NCBI GenBank assembly: GCA_026874595.1
Contig: CM049322.1
Span: 10,874,400 to 10,938,399 of the forward strand
Source of the DNA: Sipunculus nudus
Lineage: Eukaryota > Annelida > Sipuncula > Golfingiida > Sipunculidae
DNA: 64,000 nt
Direction of reading: 5' to 3'
A program made the translations under genes and the position numbers. The notes under the pieces are model-generated. The model did no database searches. It was not told the DNA's origin and saw nothing but the letters and a program-made list of their open reading frames with translations. Shown piece after piece: positions 1-14,705 of the stretch. The first letter of the stretch is position 1; each line of letters starts with the position of its first letter.

Positions 1-3000
1 CAGGAAAGTTTTTTTGAGATGACACACAAGGCATGTACACAGCCAAGTTATTAGAGTTCGACACACAAGGCATGAACACAGCCAAGTTATTAGAGATCGA
101 CACACAAGGGAAGTACACAGTCAAATTATTAGAGATCGAAACACAAGGGAAGTACACAGGCAAGTTATTAGAGATGACACACAAGGCATGTAAATAGCCA
201 AGTTATCGAAGATCGACACACAAATCATGTACACAGCCAAGTTATTAGAAATGACACACAAGGTATGTATACAGCTAGGTTATTAGAGATGATACACAAG
301 GCATGTACACAGCCAAGTTTTAGAGAAGACACACTCGGCATGTATAAAGCCAAGTTATTAAAGATCGACACACAAGACATGTACACAGCCAAGTTATTAG
401 ATATGGCACAAAAGGCATGTAAATAGCCAAGTTATCAAAGGTCGACACACAAGGCATGTACACAGACAAGTTATTACAGATGACACACAAGGCATGTATA
501 CAGCTAGGTTATTAGAGATGAAACACAAGGCATGAACATAGCGAAGTTATTAGAGATCGAAACACAAGGGAAGTACACAGTCAAGTTATTATAGATGACA
601 CACAAGGCATGTACACAGCCAAGTTATTATTGATGACACACAAGGCATGTAAATAGCCAAGTTATTAAAGAAGGACACAAAAGGCATGTACGCAGCCAAG
701 TTATCAAAGATCGACACACAAGGCATGTATACAGCCAAGTTATTAGAGATGACACAAAAGGCATGTATACAGCTAGGTTATTAGAGATGATACACAAGGC
801 ATGTACGCAGCCAAGATTTTAGAGATGACACACAAGGCAAGTACACAGCCAAGTTATTAGAGATGACACACAAGGCATGTATACAGCTAGGTTATTAGAG
901 ATGATACACAAGGCATGTACGCAGCCAAGTTTTTAGAGATGACACACAAGGCATGTACACAGCCAAGTTATTAGAGATGACACTAACGGCATGTAAACAG
1001 CCAAGTTATTAAAGATCGACGCATAAGGCATGTACACAGCCAAGTTATTAGAGATGACACACAAGGCATGTACACAGCCAAGTTATTAGAGATCGTCGCA
1101 CAAGGCATGTACACAGCCAATTCATTAGAGATCTCACACAAGGCATTTACACAGCCAAGTAATCAGAGATGACACACAAGGCATGTACACAGCCAGTTTA
1201 TTAAAGATCGACACACAAGGCATGTGCACAGCCAAGTTATTATTGATGACACAGAATACAAGTATACAGCTAGGGTATTAGAGATGATACACAAGGCATG
1301 TACACAGCCAAGATATTAGAGATGACACACAAGGCATGTACACAGCTAAGTTATTAGAAATCGAAACACAAGGGAAGTACAAAGTCAAGTTATTAGAGAT
1401 GACACACAAGGCATGTACACAGCCAAGTTATTAGAGATGACACACAAGGCATGTACACAGCCAAGTTATTAGAGATGATACACAAGGCATGTACACAGCC
1501 AAGTTATTAGAGATGACACACACGGCATGTATACAATAAAGTTATTAAAGATCGACACACAAGGCATGTACACAGCCAATTTATTAAAGATGACACACAA
1601 GGCATGTATACAGCCAAGTTATCAAAGATCGACACACAAGGCATGTACACAGCCAAGTTATTAGAGATAACACACATAGCATGTATACAGCTAGGTTATA
1701 GAGATGACACACACGGCATGTAAATAGCCAAGTTATCAAGGATCGACACACAAGGCATGTACACAGCCAAGTTATAAGAGAGGACACAAAAGACATGTAT
1801 ACAGCTAGGTTATAGAGATGATACACAAGGCATGTATAAAGACAAGTTATTAGATATGACACAAAAGGCATGACACAGCTAAATTATTAGAGATGACACT
1901 AACGGCATGTAAGCAGCCAGGTTATTAAAGATCGACGCATAAGGCATGTACACAGCCAAGTTATTAGAGATGACACACAAGGCATGTACACAGCCAAGTT
2001 ATAAGAGATCGACGCACAAGGCATGTACTCAGCCAAGTCATTAGAGATCTCACACAAGGCATTAACACAGCCAAGTGATCAGAGATGACACACAAGGCAT
2101 GTACACAGCCAGTTTATTAAAGATCTACACACAAGGCATGAACACAGCCAATTTATTAGAGATCGACACACAACGCATGTACACAGCCAAGTTATTAGAG
2201 ATGACACACAAGGCATGTATACAGCTAGGTTATAGAGATGACACACACGACATGTAAATAGCCAAGTTATCAAAGATCGACACAAAAGGCATGTACACAG
2301 CCAAGTTATTATTGATGACACAGAATACAAGTATACAGCTAGGGTATTAGAGATGATACACAAGGCATGTACACAGCCAAGTTATTAGAGATGGCACCCA
2401 AGGCATGTATAAAGCCAAGTTATTAGATATGACACACAAGGCATGAACACAGCTTAATTATTAGAGATGACACACAAGGCATGTACACAGCCAAGTTATT
2501 AGAGATCGACGCACAAGGCATGTACACAGCCAAGTCATTAGAGATCTCACACAAGGCATTTACACAGCCAAGTAATCAGAGATGACACACAAGGCATGTA
2601 CCCAGCCAGTTTATTAAAGATCGACACACAAGGCATGAACACAGCCAAGTTATTAGAGATCGATACATAAGGCTTGTACACAGTCAAGTAATTAGAGATG
2701 GCACACAAAGCACGTATAAAGCCAAGTTATTAGATATTACACACAAGGCATGTACACAGCCAAGTTATTAGAGATGACACACAAGGCATGTATACTGCTA
2801 GGTTATAGAGATGACACACACGGCATGTAAATAGCCAAGTTATCAAAGATCGACACACAAGGCATGTACACAGCCAAGTTATTATTGATGACACAGAATA
2901 CAAGTATACAGCTAGGGTATTAGAGATGATACACAAGGCATGTACACAGCCAAGATTTTAGAGATGACACACAAGGCATGTACACAGCTAAGTTATTAGA

Positions 3001-4652
3001 GATCGAAACACAAGGGAAGTACACAGTCAAGTTATTAGAGATGACACACAAGGCATGTACACAGCCAAGTTATTAGAGATGACACACAAGGCATGTTTAC
3101 AGCTAGGTTATAGAGATGATACACAAGGCATGTACACAGCCAAGTTATTAGAGATGACACACACGGCATGTATACAGCCAAGTTATTAAAGATCGACACA
3201 CTAGACATGTACACAGCCAAGTTATTAGAGATGACACACACGGCCTGTATACAGCCAAGTTATTAGAGATCGACACACAAGGCATGAACATAGCGAAATT
3301 ATTAGAGATCGAAACACAAGGGAAGTACACAGTCAAGTTATTAGAGATAACACACAAGGCATGTACACAGCCAAGTTATCAAAGATCGACACACAAGGCA
3401 TGTAAATAGCCAAGTTATTAAAGAAGGACACACAAGGCATGTACGCAGCAAAGATTTTTGAGCTGACACACAAGGTATGTACACAGCCAAGTTATTAGAG
3501 TTCGACACACAAGGCATGAACACAGCCAAGTTATAAGATATCGACACACAAGGGAAGTACACAGTCAAGTTATTAGAGATGACAAACAAGGGATGTACAC
3601 TGCCAAGTTATTAGAGATGACAAACAAGTCATGTATACAGCTAGGTTATTAGAGATGATACACAAGGCATGTACACAGCCAATTTATTAGAGATGACACA
3701 CACAGCATGTATACAGCCAAGTTATTAAAGATCGACACACATGGCATGTAAATAGCCAAGTTATCAAACATCGACACACAAGGCATGAACACAGCCAAAT
3801 TAATAGAGATCGAAACACAAGGGAAGTACACAGTCAAGATATTAGAGATGTCACACAAAGCATGTACACAGCCAAGTTATTAGAGATGACACTCAAGGCA
3901 TGTACACAGCCAAGTTATTAGAGATGGCACCCAAGGCATGTATAAAGCCAAGTTATTAGATATGACACACAAGGCATGAACACAGCTAAATTAATAGAGA
4001 TGACACTAACGGCATGTAAACAGCCAGGTTATTAAAGATCGACGCATAAGGCATGTATATAGCCAAGATATTAAAGAAGGACACACAAGGCATGTACGCA
4101 GCAAAGTTATTTGAGATGACACACAAGGCATGTACGCAGCCAAGTTATTAGAGATCGACACACAAGGCATGTACACAGCAAAGTTATTATAGATCGACAC
4201 GCAAGGCATGAACACAGCCAAATTAATAGAGATCGAAACACAAGGGAAGTACACAGTCAAGTTATTAGAGAAGACACACAAGGCATGTACACAGCCAAGT
4301 TATTAGAGATGACAAACAAGGCATGTATACAGCTAGGTTATTAGAGATGATACACAAGGCATGTACACAGCCAAGTTATTAGAGATGACACACACAGCAT
4401 GTATACAGCCAAGTTATTAAAGATCGACACACATGGCATGTAAATAGCCAAGTTATCAAACATCGACACACAAGGCATGAACACAGCCAAATTAATAGAG
4501 ATCGAAACACAAGGGAAGTACACAGTCAAGATATTAGAGATGTCACACAAAGCATGTACACAGCCAAGTTATTAGAGATGACACTCAAGGCATGTACACA
4601 GCCAAGTTATTAGAGATGGCACCCAAGGCATGTATAAAGCCAAGTTATTAGA
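1..4652. repeat. Higher-order repeat, copy 1 (4713-bp offset)
   Basis: This block of about 121 monomers is repeated almost base for base 4713 bp to the right. The window opens inside it, so its true left end is unknown. Correspondence is lost at 4653, where this copy reads GAGATCTCACAC and the other reads GATATGACACAC. I saw only scattered substitutions: 3535 A versus 8248 T, 3997 G versus 8710 A, and 4058 T versus 8771 A. Monomers within a copy differ from each other far more than the two copies do, so the duplication is recent compared with the divergence of the monomers. Confidence 0.93.
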
Positions 4653-4713
4653 GATCTCACACAAGGCATGTAAATAGCCAAGTTATTAAAGAAGGACACA
4701 CAAGGCATGTACG

Positions 4714-7700
4714 CAGGAAAGTTTTTTTGAGATGACACACAAGGCATGTACACAGCCAAGTTATTAGAGTTCGACACACAAGGCATGAACACAGCCAAGT
4801 TATTAGAGATCGACACACAAGGGAAGTACACAGTCAAATTATTAGAGATCGAAACACAAGGGAAGTACACAGGCAAGTTATTAGAGATGACACACAAGGC
4901 ATGTAAATAGCCAAGTTATCGAAGATCGACACACAAATCATGTACACAGCCAAGTTATTAGAAATGACACACAAGGTATGTATACAGCTAGGTTATTAGA
5001 GATGATACACAAGGCATGTACACAGCCAAGTTTTAGAGAAGACACACTCGGCATGTATAAAGCCAAGTTATTAAAGATCGACACACAAGACATGTACACA
5101 GCCAAGTTATTAGATATGGCACAAAAGGCATGTAAATAGCCAAGTTATCAAAGGTCGACACACAAGGCATGTACACAGACAAGTTATTACAGATGACACA
5201 CAAGGCATGTATACAGCTAGGTTATTAGAGATGAAACACAAGGCATGAACATAGCGAAGTTATTAGAGATCGAAACACAAGGGAAGTACACAGTCAAGTT
5301 ATTATAGATGACACACAAGGCATGTACACAGCCAAGTTATTATTGATGACACACAAGGCATGTAAATAGCCAAGTTATTAAAGAAGGACACAAAAGGCAT
5401 GTACGCAGCCAAGTTATCAAAGATCGACACACAAGGCATGTATACAGCCAAGTTATTAGAGATGACACAAAAGGCATGTATACAGCTAGGTTATTAGAGA
5501 TGATACACAAGGCATGTACGCAGCCAAGATTTTAGAGATGACACACAAGGCAAGTACACAGCCAAGTTATTAGAGATGACACACAAGGCATGTATACAGC
5601 TAGGTTATTAGAGATGATACACAAGGCATGTACGCAGCCAAGTTTTTAGAGATGACACACAAGGCATGTACACAGCCAAGTTATTAGAGATGACACTAAC
5701 GGCATGTAAACAGCCAAGTTATTAAAGATCGACGCATAAGGCATGTACACAGCCAAGTTATTAGAGATGACACACAAGGCATGTACACAGCCAAGTTATT
5801 AGAGATCGTCGCACAAGGCATGTACACAGCCAATTCATTAGAGATCTCACACAAGGCATTTACACAGCCAAGTAATCAGAGATGACACACAAGGCATGTA
5901 CACAGCCAGTTTATTAAAGATCGACACACAAGGCATGTGCACAGCCAAGTTATTATTGATGACACAGAATACAAGTATACAGCTAGGGTATTAGAGATGA
6001 TACACAAGGCATGTACACAGCCAAGATATTAGAGATGACACACAAGGCATGTACACAGCTAAGTTATTAGAAATCGAAACACAAGGGAAGTACAAAGTCA
6101 AGTTATTAGAGATGACACACAAGGCATGTACACAGCCAAGTTATTAGAGATGACACACAAGGCATGTACACAGCCAAGTTATTAGAGATGATACACAAGG
6201 CATGTACACAGCCAAGTTATTAGAGATGACACACACGGCATGTATACAATAAAGTTATTAAAGATCGACACACAAGGCATGTACACAGCCAATTTATTAA
6301 AGATGACACACAAGGCATGTATACAGCCAAGTTATCAAAGATCGACACACAAGGCATGTACACAGCCAAGTTATTAGAGATAACACACATAGCATGTATA
6401 CAGCTAGGTTATAGAGATGACACACACGGCATGTAAATAGCCAAGTTATCAAGGATCGACACACAAGGCATGTACACAGCCAAGTTATAAGAGAGGACAC
6501 AAAAGACATGTATACAGCTAGGTTATAGAGATGATACACAAGGCATGTATAAAGACAAGTTATTAGATATGACACAAAAGGCATGACACAGCTAAATTAT
6601 TAGAGATGACACTAACGGCATGTAAGCAGCCAGGTTATTAAAGATCGACGCATAAGGCATGTACACAGCCAAGTTATTAGAGATGACACACAAGGCATGT
6701 ACACAGCCAAGTTATAAGAGATCGACGCACAAGGCATGTACTCAGCCAAGTCATTAGAGATCTCACACAAGGCATTAACACAGCCAAGTGATCAGAGATG
6801 ACACACAAGGCATGTACACAGCCAGTTTATTAAAGATCTACACACAAGGCATGAACACAGCCAATTTATTAGAGATCGACACACAACGCATGTACACAGC
6901 CAAGTTATTAGAGATGACACACAAGGCATGTATACAGCTAGGTTATAGAGATGACACACACGACATGTAAATAGCCAAGTTATCAAAGATCGACACAAAA
7001 GGCATGTACACAGCCAAGTTATTATTGATGACACAGAATACAAGTATACAGCTAGGGTATTAGAGATGATACACAAGGCATGTACACAGCCAAGTTATTA
7101 GAGATGGCACCCAAGGCATGTATAAAGCCAAGTTATTAGATATGACACACAAGGCATGAACACAGCTTAATTATTAGAGATGACACACAAGGCATGTACA
7201 CAGCCAAGTTATTAGAGATCGACGCACAAGGCATGTACACAGCCAAGTCATTAGAGATCTCACACAAGGCATTTACACAGCCAAGTAATCAGAGATGACA
7301 CACAAGGCATGTACCCAGCCAGTTTATTAAAGATCGACACACAAGGCATGAACACAGCCAAGTTATTAGAGATCGATACATAAGGCTTGTACACAGTCAA
7401 GTAATTAGAGATGGCACACAAAGCACGTATAAAGCCAAGTTATTAGATATTACACACAAGGCATGTACACAGCCAAGTTATTAGAGATGACACACAAGGC
7501 ATGTATACTGCTAGGTTATAGAGATGACACACACGGCATGTAAATAGCCAAGTTATCAAAGATCGACACACAAGGCATGTACACAGCCAAGTTATTATTG
7601 ATGACACAGAATACAAGTATACAGCTAGGGTATTAGAGATGATACACAAGGCATGTACACAGCCAAGATTTTAGAGATGACACACAAGGCATGTACACAG

Positions 7701-9365
7701 CTAAGTTATTAGAGATCGAAACACAAGGGAAGTACACAGTCAAGTTATTAGAGATGACACACAAGGCATGTACACAGCCAAGTTATTAGAGATGACACAC
7801 AAGGCATGTTTACAGCTAGGTTATAGAGATGATACACAAGGCATGTACACAGCCAAGTTATTAGAGATGACACACACGGCATGTATACAGCCAAGTTATT
7901 AAAGATCGACACACTAGACATGTACACAGCCAAGTTATTAGAGATGACACACACGGCCTGTATACAGCCAAGTTATTAGAGATCGACACACAAGGCATGA
8001 ACATAGCGAAATTATTAGAGATCGAAACACAAGGGAAGTACACAGTCAAGTTATTAGAGATAACACACAAGGCATGTACACAGCCAAGTTATCAAAGATC
8101 GACACACAAGGCATGTAAATAGCCAAGTTATTAAAGAAGGACACACAAGGCATGTACGCAGCAAAGATTTTTGAGCTGACACACAAGGTATGTACACAGC
8201 CAAGTTATTAGAGTTCGACACACAAGGCATGAACACAGCCAAGTTATTAGATATCGACACACAAGGGAAGTACACAGTCAAGTTATTAGAGATGACAAAC
8301 AAGGGATGTACACTGCCAAGTTATTAGAGATGACAAACAAGTCATGTATACAGCTAGGTTATTAGAGATGATACACAAGGCATGTACACAGCCAATTTAT
8401 TAGAGATGACACACACAGCATGTATACAGCCAAGTTATTAAAGATCGACACACATGGCATGTAAATAGCCAAGTTATCAAACATCGACACACAAGGCATG
8501 AACACAGCCAAATTAATAGAGATCGAAACACAAGGGAAGTACACAGTCAAGATATTAGAGATGTCACACAAAGCATGTACACAGCCAAGTTATTAGAGAT
8601 GACACTCAAGGCATGTACACAGCCAAGTTATTAGAGATGGCACCCAAGGCATGTATAAAGCCAAGTTATTAGATATGACACACAAGGCATGAACACAGCT
8701 AAATTAATAAAGATGACACTAACGGCATGTAAACAGCCAGGTTATTAAAGATCGACGCATAAGGCATGTAAATAGCCAAGATATTAAAGAAGGACACACA
8801 AGGCATGTACGCAGCAAAGTTATTTGAGATGACACACAAGGCATGTACGCAGCCAAGTTATTAGAGATCGACACACAAGGCATGTACACAGCAAAGTTAT
8901 TATAGATCGACACGCAAGGCATGAACACAGCCAAATTAATAGAGATCGAAACACAAGGGAAGTACACAGTCAAGTTATTAGAGAAGACACACAAGGCATG
9001 TACACAGCCAAGTTATTAGAGATGACAAACAAGGCATGTATACAGCTAGGTTATTAGAGATGATACACAAGGCATGTACACAGCCAAGTTATTAGAGATG
9101 ACACACACAGCATGTATACAGCCAAGTTATTAAAGATCGACACACATGGCATGTAAATAGCCAAGTTATCAAACATCGACACACAAGGCATGAACACAGC
9201 CAAATTAATAGAGATCGAAACACAAGGGAAGTACACAGTCAAGATATTAGAGATGTCACACAAAGCATGTACACAGCCAAGTTATTAGAGATGACACTCA
9301 AGGCATGTACACAGCCAAGTTATTAGAGATGGCACCCAAGGCATGTATAAAGCCAAGTTATTAGA
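4714..9365. repeat. Higher-order repeat, copy 2
   Basis: Second near-identical copy of the block starting at base 1. It begins with the same distinctive CAGGAAAGTTTTTTTGAGAT that opens the window. The junction with copy 1 falls inside a monomer and keeps the array phase, as expected for unequal crossing-over or an assembly-level duplication. After 9365 the sequence goes on with monomers resembling those near 3955-4050 and not the start of a third copy, so a complete third 4713-bp unit is not present. Confidence 0.92.
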
Positions 9366-11003
9366 TATGACACACAAGGCATGAACACAGCTAAATTATT
9401 AGAGATGACACTAACGGCATGTAAACAGCCAGGTTATTAAAGATCGACGCATAAGGCATGTAAATAGCCAAGTTATTAGAGATGACACACAAGGCATGTA
9501 CACAGCCAAGTTATTAGAGATCGACGCACAAGGCATGTACACAGCCAAGTCATTAGAGATCTCAAACAAGGCATTTACACAGCCAAGTAATCAGAGATGA
9601 CACATAAGGCATGTACACAGCCAGTTTATTAAAGATCGACACACAAGGCATGAACACAGCCAATTTATGAGAGATCGACACACAACGCATGTACACAACC
9701 AAGTTATTAGAGATCGATACACAAGGCATGTACACAGCCAAGTTATTAGAGGTGACACACAAGGCATGTACACGGCCAAGTTATTTGAGATGACACACAA
9801 GGCATGTACACAGCCAAGTTATTAGAGATGACACACAAGGCATGTAAATAGCCAAGTTATCTAAGATCGACACACAAGGCATGTACACAGCCAAGTTATA
9901 AGAGATGACACACAAGGCATGTACACAGCCAAGTTATTATTGATGACACACAAGGCATGTAAATAGCAAAGTTATCAAAGATCGACACACGTGGCATGTA
10001 AATAACCAAGTTATCAAAGATCGACACACAAGGCATGTACACAGCCACGTTATTAGAGTTCGACACACAAGGCATGAACACAGCCAAGTTATTAGAGATC
10101 GACACACAAGGGAAGTACACAGTCAAGTTATTAGAGATGACACACAAGGCATGTACACAGCCAAGTTATTAGAGATCGAAACACAAGGGAAGTACACAGT
10201 CAAGTTATTAGAGATGACACACACGGCATATATACAGCCAAGTTATTAGAGATGACACACAAGGTATGTATACAGCTAGGTTATTAGAGATGACACACAA
10301 GACATTTAAACAGCCAAGTAATCAGAGATGACACACAAGGCTGTAAATAGCCAAGTAATCAAAGATCGACACACAAGGCATGTAAATAGCCAAGATATTA
10401 AAGAAGGACACACAAGGTATGTACGCAGCAAAGTTATTTGAGATGACACACAAGGCATGTACGCAGCCAAGTTATTAGAGATCGACACACAAGGCATGTA
10501 CACAGCCAAGTTATGATAGATCGACACACAAGGCATGAACGCAGCCAAATTAATAGAGATCGAAACATTAGGGAAGTACACAGTCAAGTTATTAGAGAAG
10601 ACACACAAGGCATGTACACAGCCAAGTTATTAGAGATGACACACAAGTCATGTATACAGCTAGGTTATTAGAGATGATACACAAGGCATGTACAAAGCCA
10701 AGTTATTAGAGATGACACACACGGCATGTATACAGCCAAGTTATTAAAGATCGACACACATGGCATGTAAATAGCCAAGTTATCAAACATCGACACACAA
10801 AGCATGAACACAGCCAAATTAATAGAGATCGAAACACAAGGGAAGTACACAGTGAAGTTATTAGAGATGACACACACGGCATGTATACAGCCAAGTTATT
10901 AAAGATCGACACACAAGGCATGTACACAGCCAATTTATTCAAGATGACACACAAGGCATATATACAGCCAAATTATTAAAGATGACACAAAAGGCATGTA
11001 CAC

Positions 11004-12304
11004 AGCCAAGTTATTAGAGATGACACACACAGCATGTATACAGCCAAGTTATTAAAGATCGACACACATGGCATGTAAATAGCCAAGTTATCAAACATCG
11101 ACACACAAGGCATGAACACAGCCAAATTAATAGAGATCGAAACACAAGGGAAGTACACAGTCAAGATATTAGAGATGTCACACAAAGCATGTACACAGCC
11201 AAGTTATTAGAGATGACACTCAAGGCATGTACACAGCCAAGTTATTAGAGATGGCACCCAAGGCATGTATAAAGCCAAGTTATTAGATATGACACACAAG
11301 GCATGAACACAGCTAAATTATTAGAGATGACACTAACGGCATGTAAACAGCCAGGTTATTAAAGATCGACGCATAAGGCATGTAAATAGCCAAGATATTA
11401 AAGAAGGACACACAAGGCATGTACGCAGCAAAGTTATTTGAGATGACACACAAGGCATGTACGCAGCCAAGTTATTAGAGATCGACACACAAGGCATGTA
11501 CACAGCAAAGTTATTATAGATCGACACGCAAGGCATGAACACAGCCAAATTAATAGAGATCGAAACACAAGGGAAGAACACAGTCAAGTTATTAGAGAAG
11601 ACACACAAGGCATGTACACAGCCAAGTTATTAGAGATGACAAACAAGTCATGTATACAGCTAGGTTATTAGAGATGATACACAAGGCATGTACACAGCCA
11701 AGTTATTAGAGATGACACACACAGCATGTATACAGCCAAGTTATTAAAGATCGACACACATGGCATGTAAATAGCCAAGTTATCAAATATCGACACACAA
11801 GGCATGAACACAGCCAAATTAATAGAGATCGAAACACAAGGGAAGTACACAGTCAAGATATTAGAGATGTCACACAAAGCATGTACACAGCCAAGTTATT
11901 AGAGATGACACTCAAGGCATGTACACAGCCAAGTTATTAGAGATGGCACACAAGGCATGTATAAAGCCAAGTTATTAGATATGACCCACAAGGCATGAAC
12001 ACAGCTAAATTATTAGAGATGACACTAACGGCATGTAAACAGCCAGGTTATTAAAGATCGACGCATAAGGCATGTACACAGCCAAGTTATTAGAGATGAC
12101 ACACAAGGCATGTACACAGCCAAGTTATTAGAGATCGACGCACAAGGCATGTACACAGCCAAGTCATTAGAGATCTCACACAAGGCATTTCCACAGCCAA
12201 TTAATCAGAGATGACACACAAGGCATGTATACAGCCAGTTTATTAAAGATCGACACACAAGGCATGAACACAGCCAATTTATTAGAGATCGACACACAAC
12301 GCAT
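11004..12304. repeat. Secondary block duplication (offset 2614) of about 8390-9690
   Basis: The order of monomer subtypes from about 8390 to 9690 reappears here with an offset of 2614 bp. Long stretches match exactly, including the unusual CAAAGCATG, CATGTATAAAGCC and GACACTAACGG monomers. Divergence is greater than between the two 4.65-kb copies but still low, so this is probably an older or partly converted duplication. Ends are approximate. Confidence 0.8.
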
Positions 12305-13129
12305 GTACACAGCCAAGTTATCAAAGATCGACACACAAGGGATGTCAATAGCCAAGTTATTAAAGAAGGACACACAAGGCATGTACGCTGCAAAGTTTTT
12401 AGAGATGACACACAAGGCATGTACACAGCCAAGTTATTAGAGTTCGACACACAAGGCATGAACACAGCCAAGTTATTAGAGATCGACACACAAGGGAAGT
12501 ACACAGTCAAGTTATTAGAGATGACACACAAGGCATGTACACAGCCAAGTTATTAGAGATCGAAACACAAGGGAAGTACACAGTCAAGTTATTAGAGAGG
12601 ACACACAAGGCATGAACACAGCCAAGTTATTAGAGATGACACACAAGTCATGTATACAGCTAGGTTATTAGAGATGACACACAAGGCATTTAAACAGCCA
12701 AGTTATCAGAGATGACACACAAGGCTGTAAATAGCCAAGTTATCAAAGATCGACACACAAGGCATGTAAATAGCCAAGATATTAAAGAAGGACACACAAG
12801 GCATGTACGCAGCAAAGTTATTTGAGATGACACACAAGGCATGTACGCAGCAAAGTTATTTGAGATGACACACAAGGCATGTACGCAGCCAAGTTATTAG
12901 AGATCGACACACAAGGCATGTACACAGCCAAGTTATTATAGATCGACACACAAGGCATGAACACAGCCAAATTAATAGAGATCGAAACACAAGGGAAGTA
13001 CACAGTCAAGTTATTAGAGAAGACACACAAGGCATGAACACAGCCAAGTTATTAGAGATGACACACAAGTCATGTATACAGCTAGGTTATTAGAGATGAT
13101 ACACAAGGCATGTACACAGTCAAGTTATC

Positions 13130-14133
13130 AGAGATGACACACACGGCATGTATACAGCCAAGTTATTAAAGATCGACACACATGGCATGTAAATAGCCAA
13201 GTTATCAAAGATCGACACACAAGGCATGTAAATAGCCAAGTTATTAAAGAAGGACACACAAGGCATGTACGCAGCAAAGTTTTTTGAGATGACACACAAG
13301 GCATGTACACAGCAAATTTATTAAAGATGACACACAAGGCATATATACAGCCAAATTATTAAAGATGACACACAAGGCATGTACACAGCCAAGTTATTAG
13401 AGATCGACTCACAAGGCATATACACAGCCAAGTTATTAGAGATGACACACAAGGCATGTACACCGCCAAGTTATTACAGATGACACACAAGTCATGTAAA
13501 TAGCCAAGATATTAAAGAAGGACACACAAGGCATGTACGCAGCAAAGTTATTTGAGATGACACACAAGGCATGTACGCAGCTAAGTTATTAGAGATCGAC
13601 ACACAAGGCATGTACACAGCCAAGTTATTAGAGATGACACACACGGCATGTATACAGCCAAGTTATTAAAGATCGACACACATGGCACGTAAATAGCCAA
13701 GTTATCGAAGATCGACACACAAGGCATGTAAATAGCCAAGTTATTAAAGAAGGACACACAAGGCATGTACGCAGCAAAGTTTTTTGAGATGACACACAAG
13801 GCATGTACACAGCAAATTTATTAAAGATGACACACAAGGCATATATACAGCCAAATTATTAAAGATGACACACAAGGCATGTACACAGCCAAGTTATTAG
13901 AGATCGACTCACAAGGCATATACACAGCCAAGTTATTAGAGATGACACACAAGGCATGTACACCGCCAAGTTATTACAGATGACACACAAGTCATGTAAA
14001 TAGCCAAGATATTAAAGAAGGACACACAAGGCATGTACGCAGCAAAGTTATTTGAGATGGCACACAAGGCATGTACGCAGCCAAGTTATTAGAGATCGAC
14101 ACACAAGGCATGTACACAGCCAAGTTATTAGAG
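13130..14133. repeat. Local tandem duplication of a 500-bp, 13-monomer block
   Basis: Bases of about 13,130-13,633 and 13,630-14,133 have the same monomer order with an offset of exactly 500 bp (13 monomers). A few substitutions separate them, such as CATGGCATGTAAAT versus CATGGCACGTAAAT. It is a third scale of amplification within the array. Confidence 0.85.
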
Positions 14134-14477
14134 ATCGACACACAAGGCATGAACACAGCCAAATTAATAGAGATCGAAACACAAGGGAAGTACACAGTCA
14201 AGTTATTAGAGAAGACACACAAGGCATGTACACAGCCAAGTTATTAGAGATGACACACAAGTCATGTATACAGCTAGGTTATTAGAGATGATACACAAGG
14301 CATGTACACAGCCACGTTATTAGAGATGACACACAAGGCATGTACACAGCCAAGTTATTAGAGATGACACCCACGGCATGTAAATAGCCAAGTTATCAAA
14401 GATCGACACACAAGACATGTATAAAGCCAAGTTATTAGAGATGACACACAAGGCATGTGTACAGCTAGGTTATTAGA

Positions 14478-14705
14478 GATGATACACAAGGCATGTTCAC
14501 AGCCAAGTTATTAGAGATGACACATAAGGCCTGTACACAGCCAAGTTATTAGAGATGACACATAAGACATGTACACAGCCAAGTCATAAGAGATGATACA
14601 CAAGGCATGTTCACAGCCAAGTTATTAGAGATGACACATAAGGCCTGTACACAGCCAAGTTATTAGAGATGACACATAAGACATGTACACAGCCAAGTCA
14701 TAAGA
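14478..14705. repeat. Local duplication of a 114-bp, three-monomer block
   Basis: The run beginning GATGATACACAAGG at 14,478 is repeated exactly at 14,592, three 38-bp monomers later, and the next partial copy starts at 14,706. Shared private variants (CATGTTCACAGCC, AAGGCCTGTACACAGCC, AAGTCATAAGAGATG) show a very recent local expansion. Confidence 0.88.
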
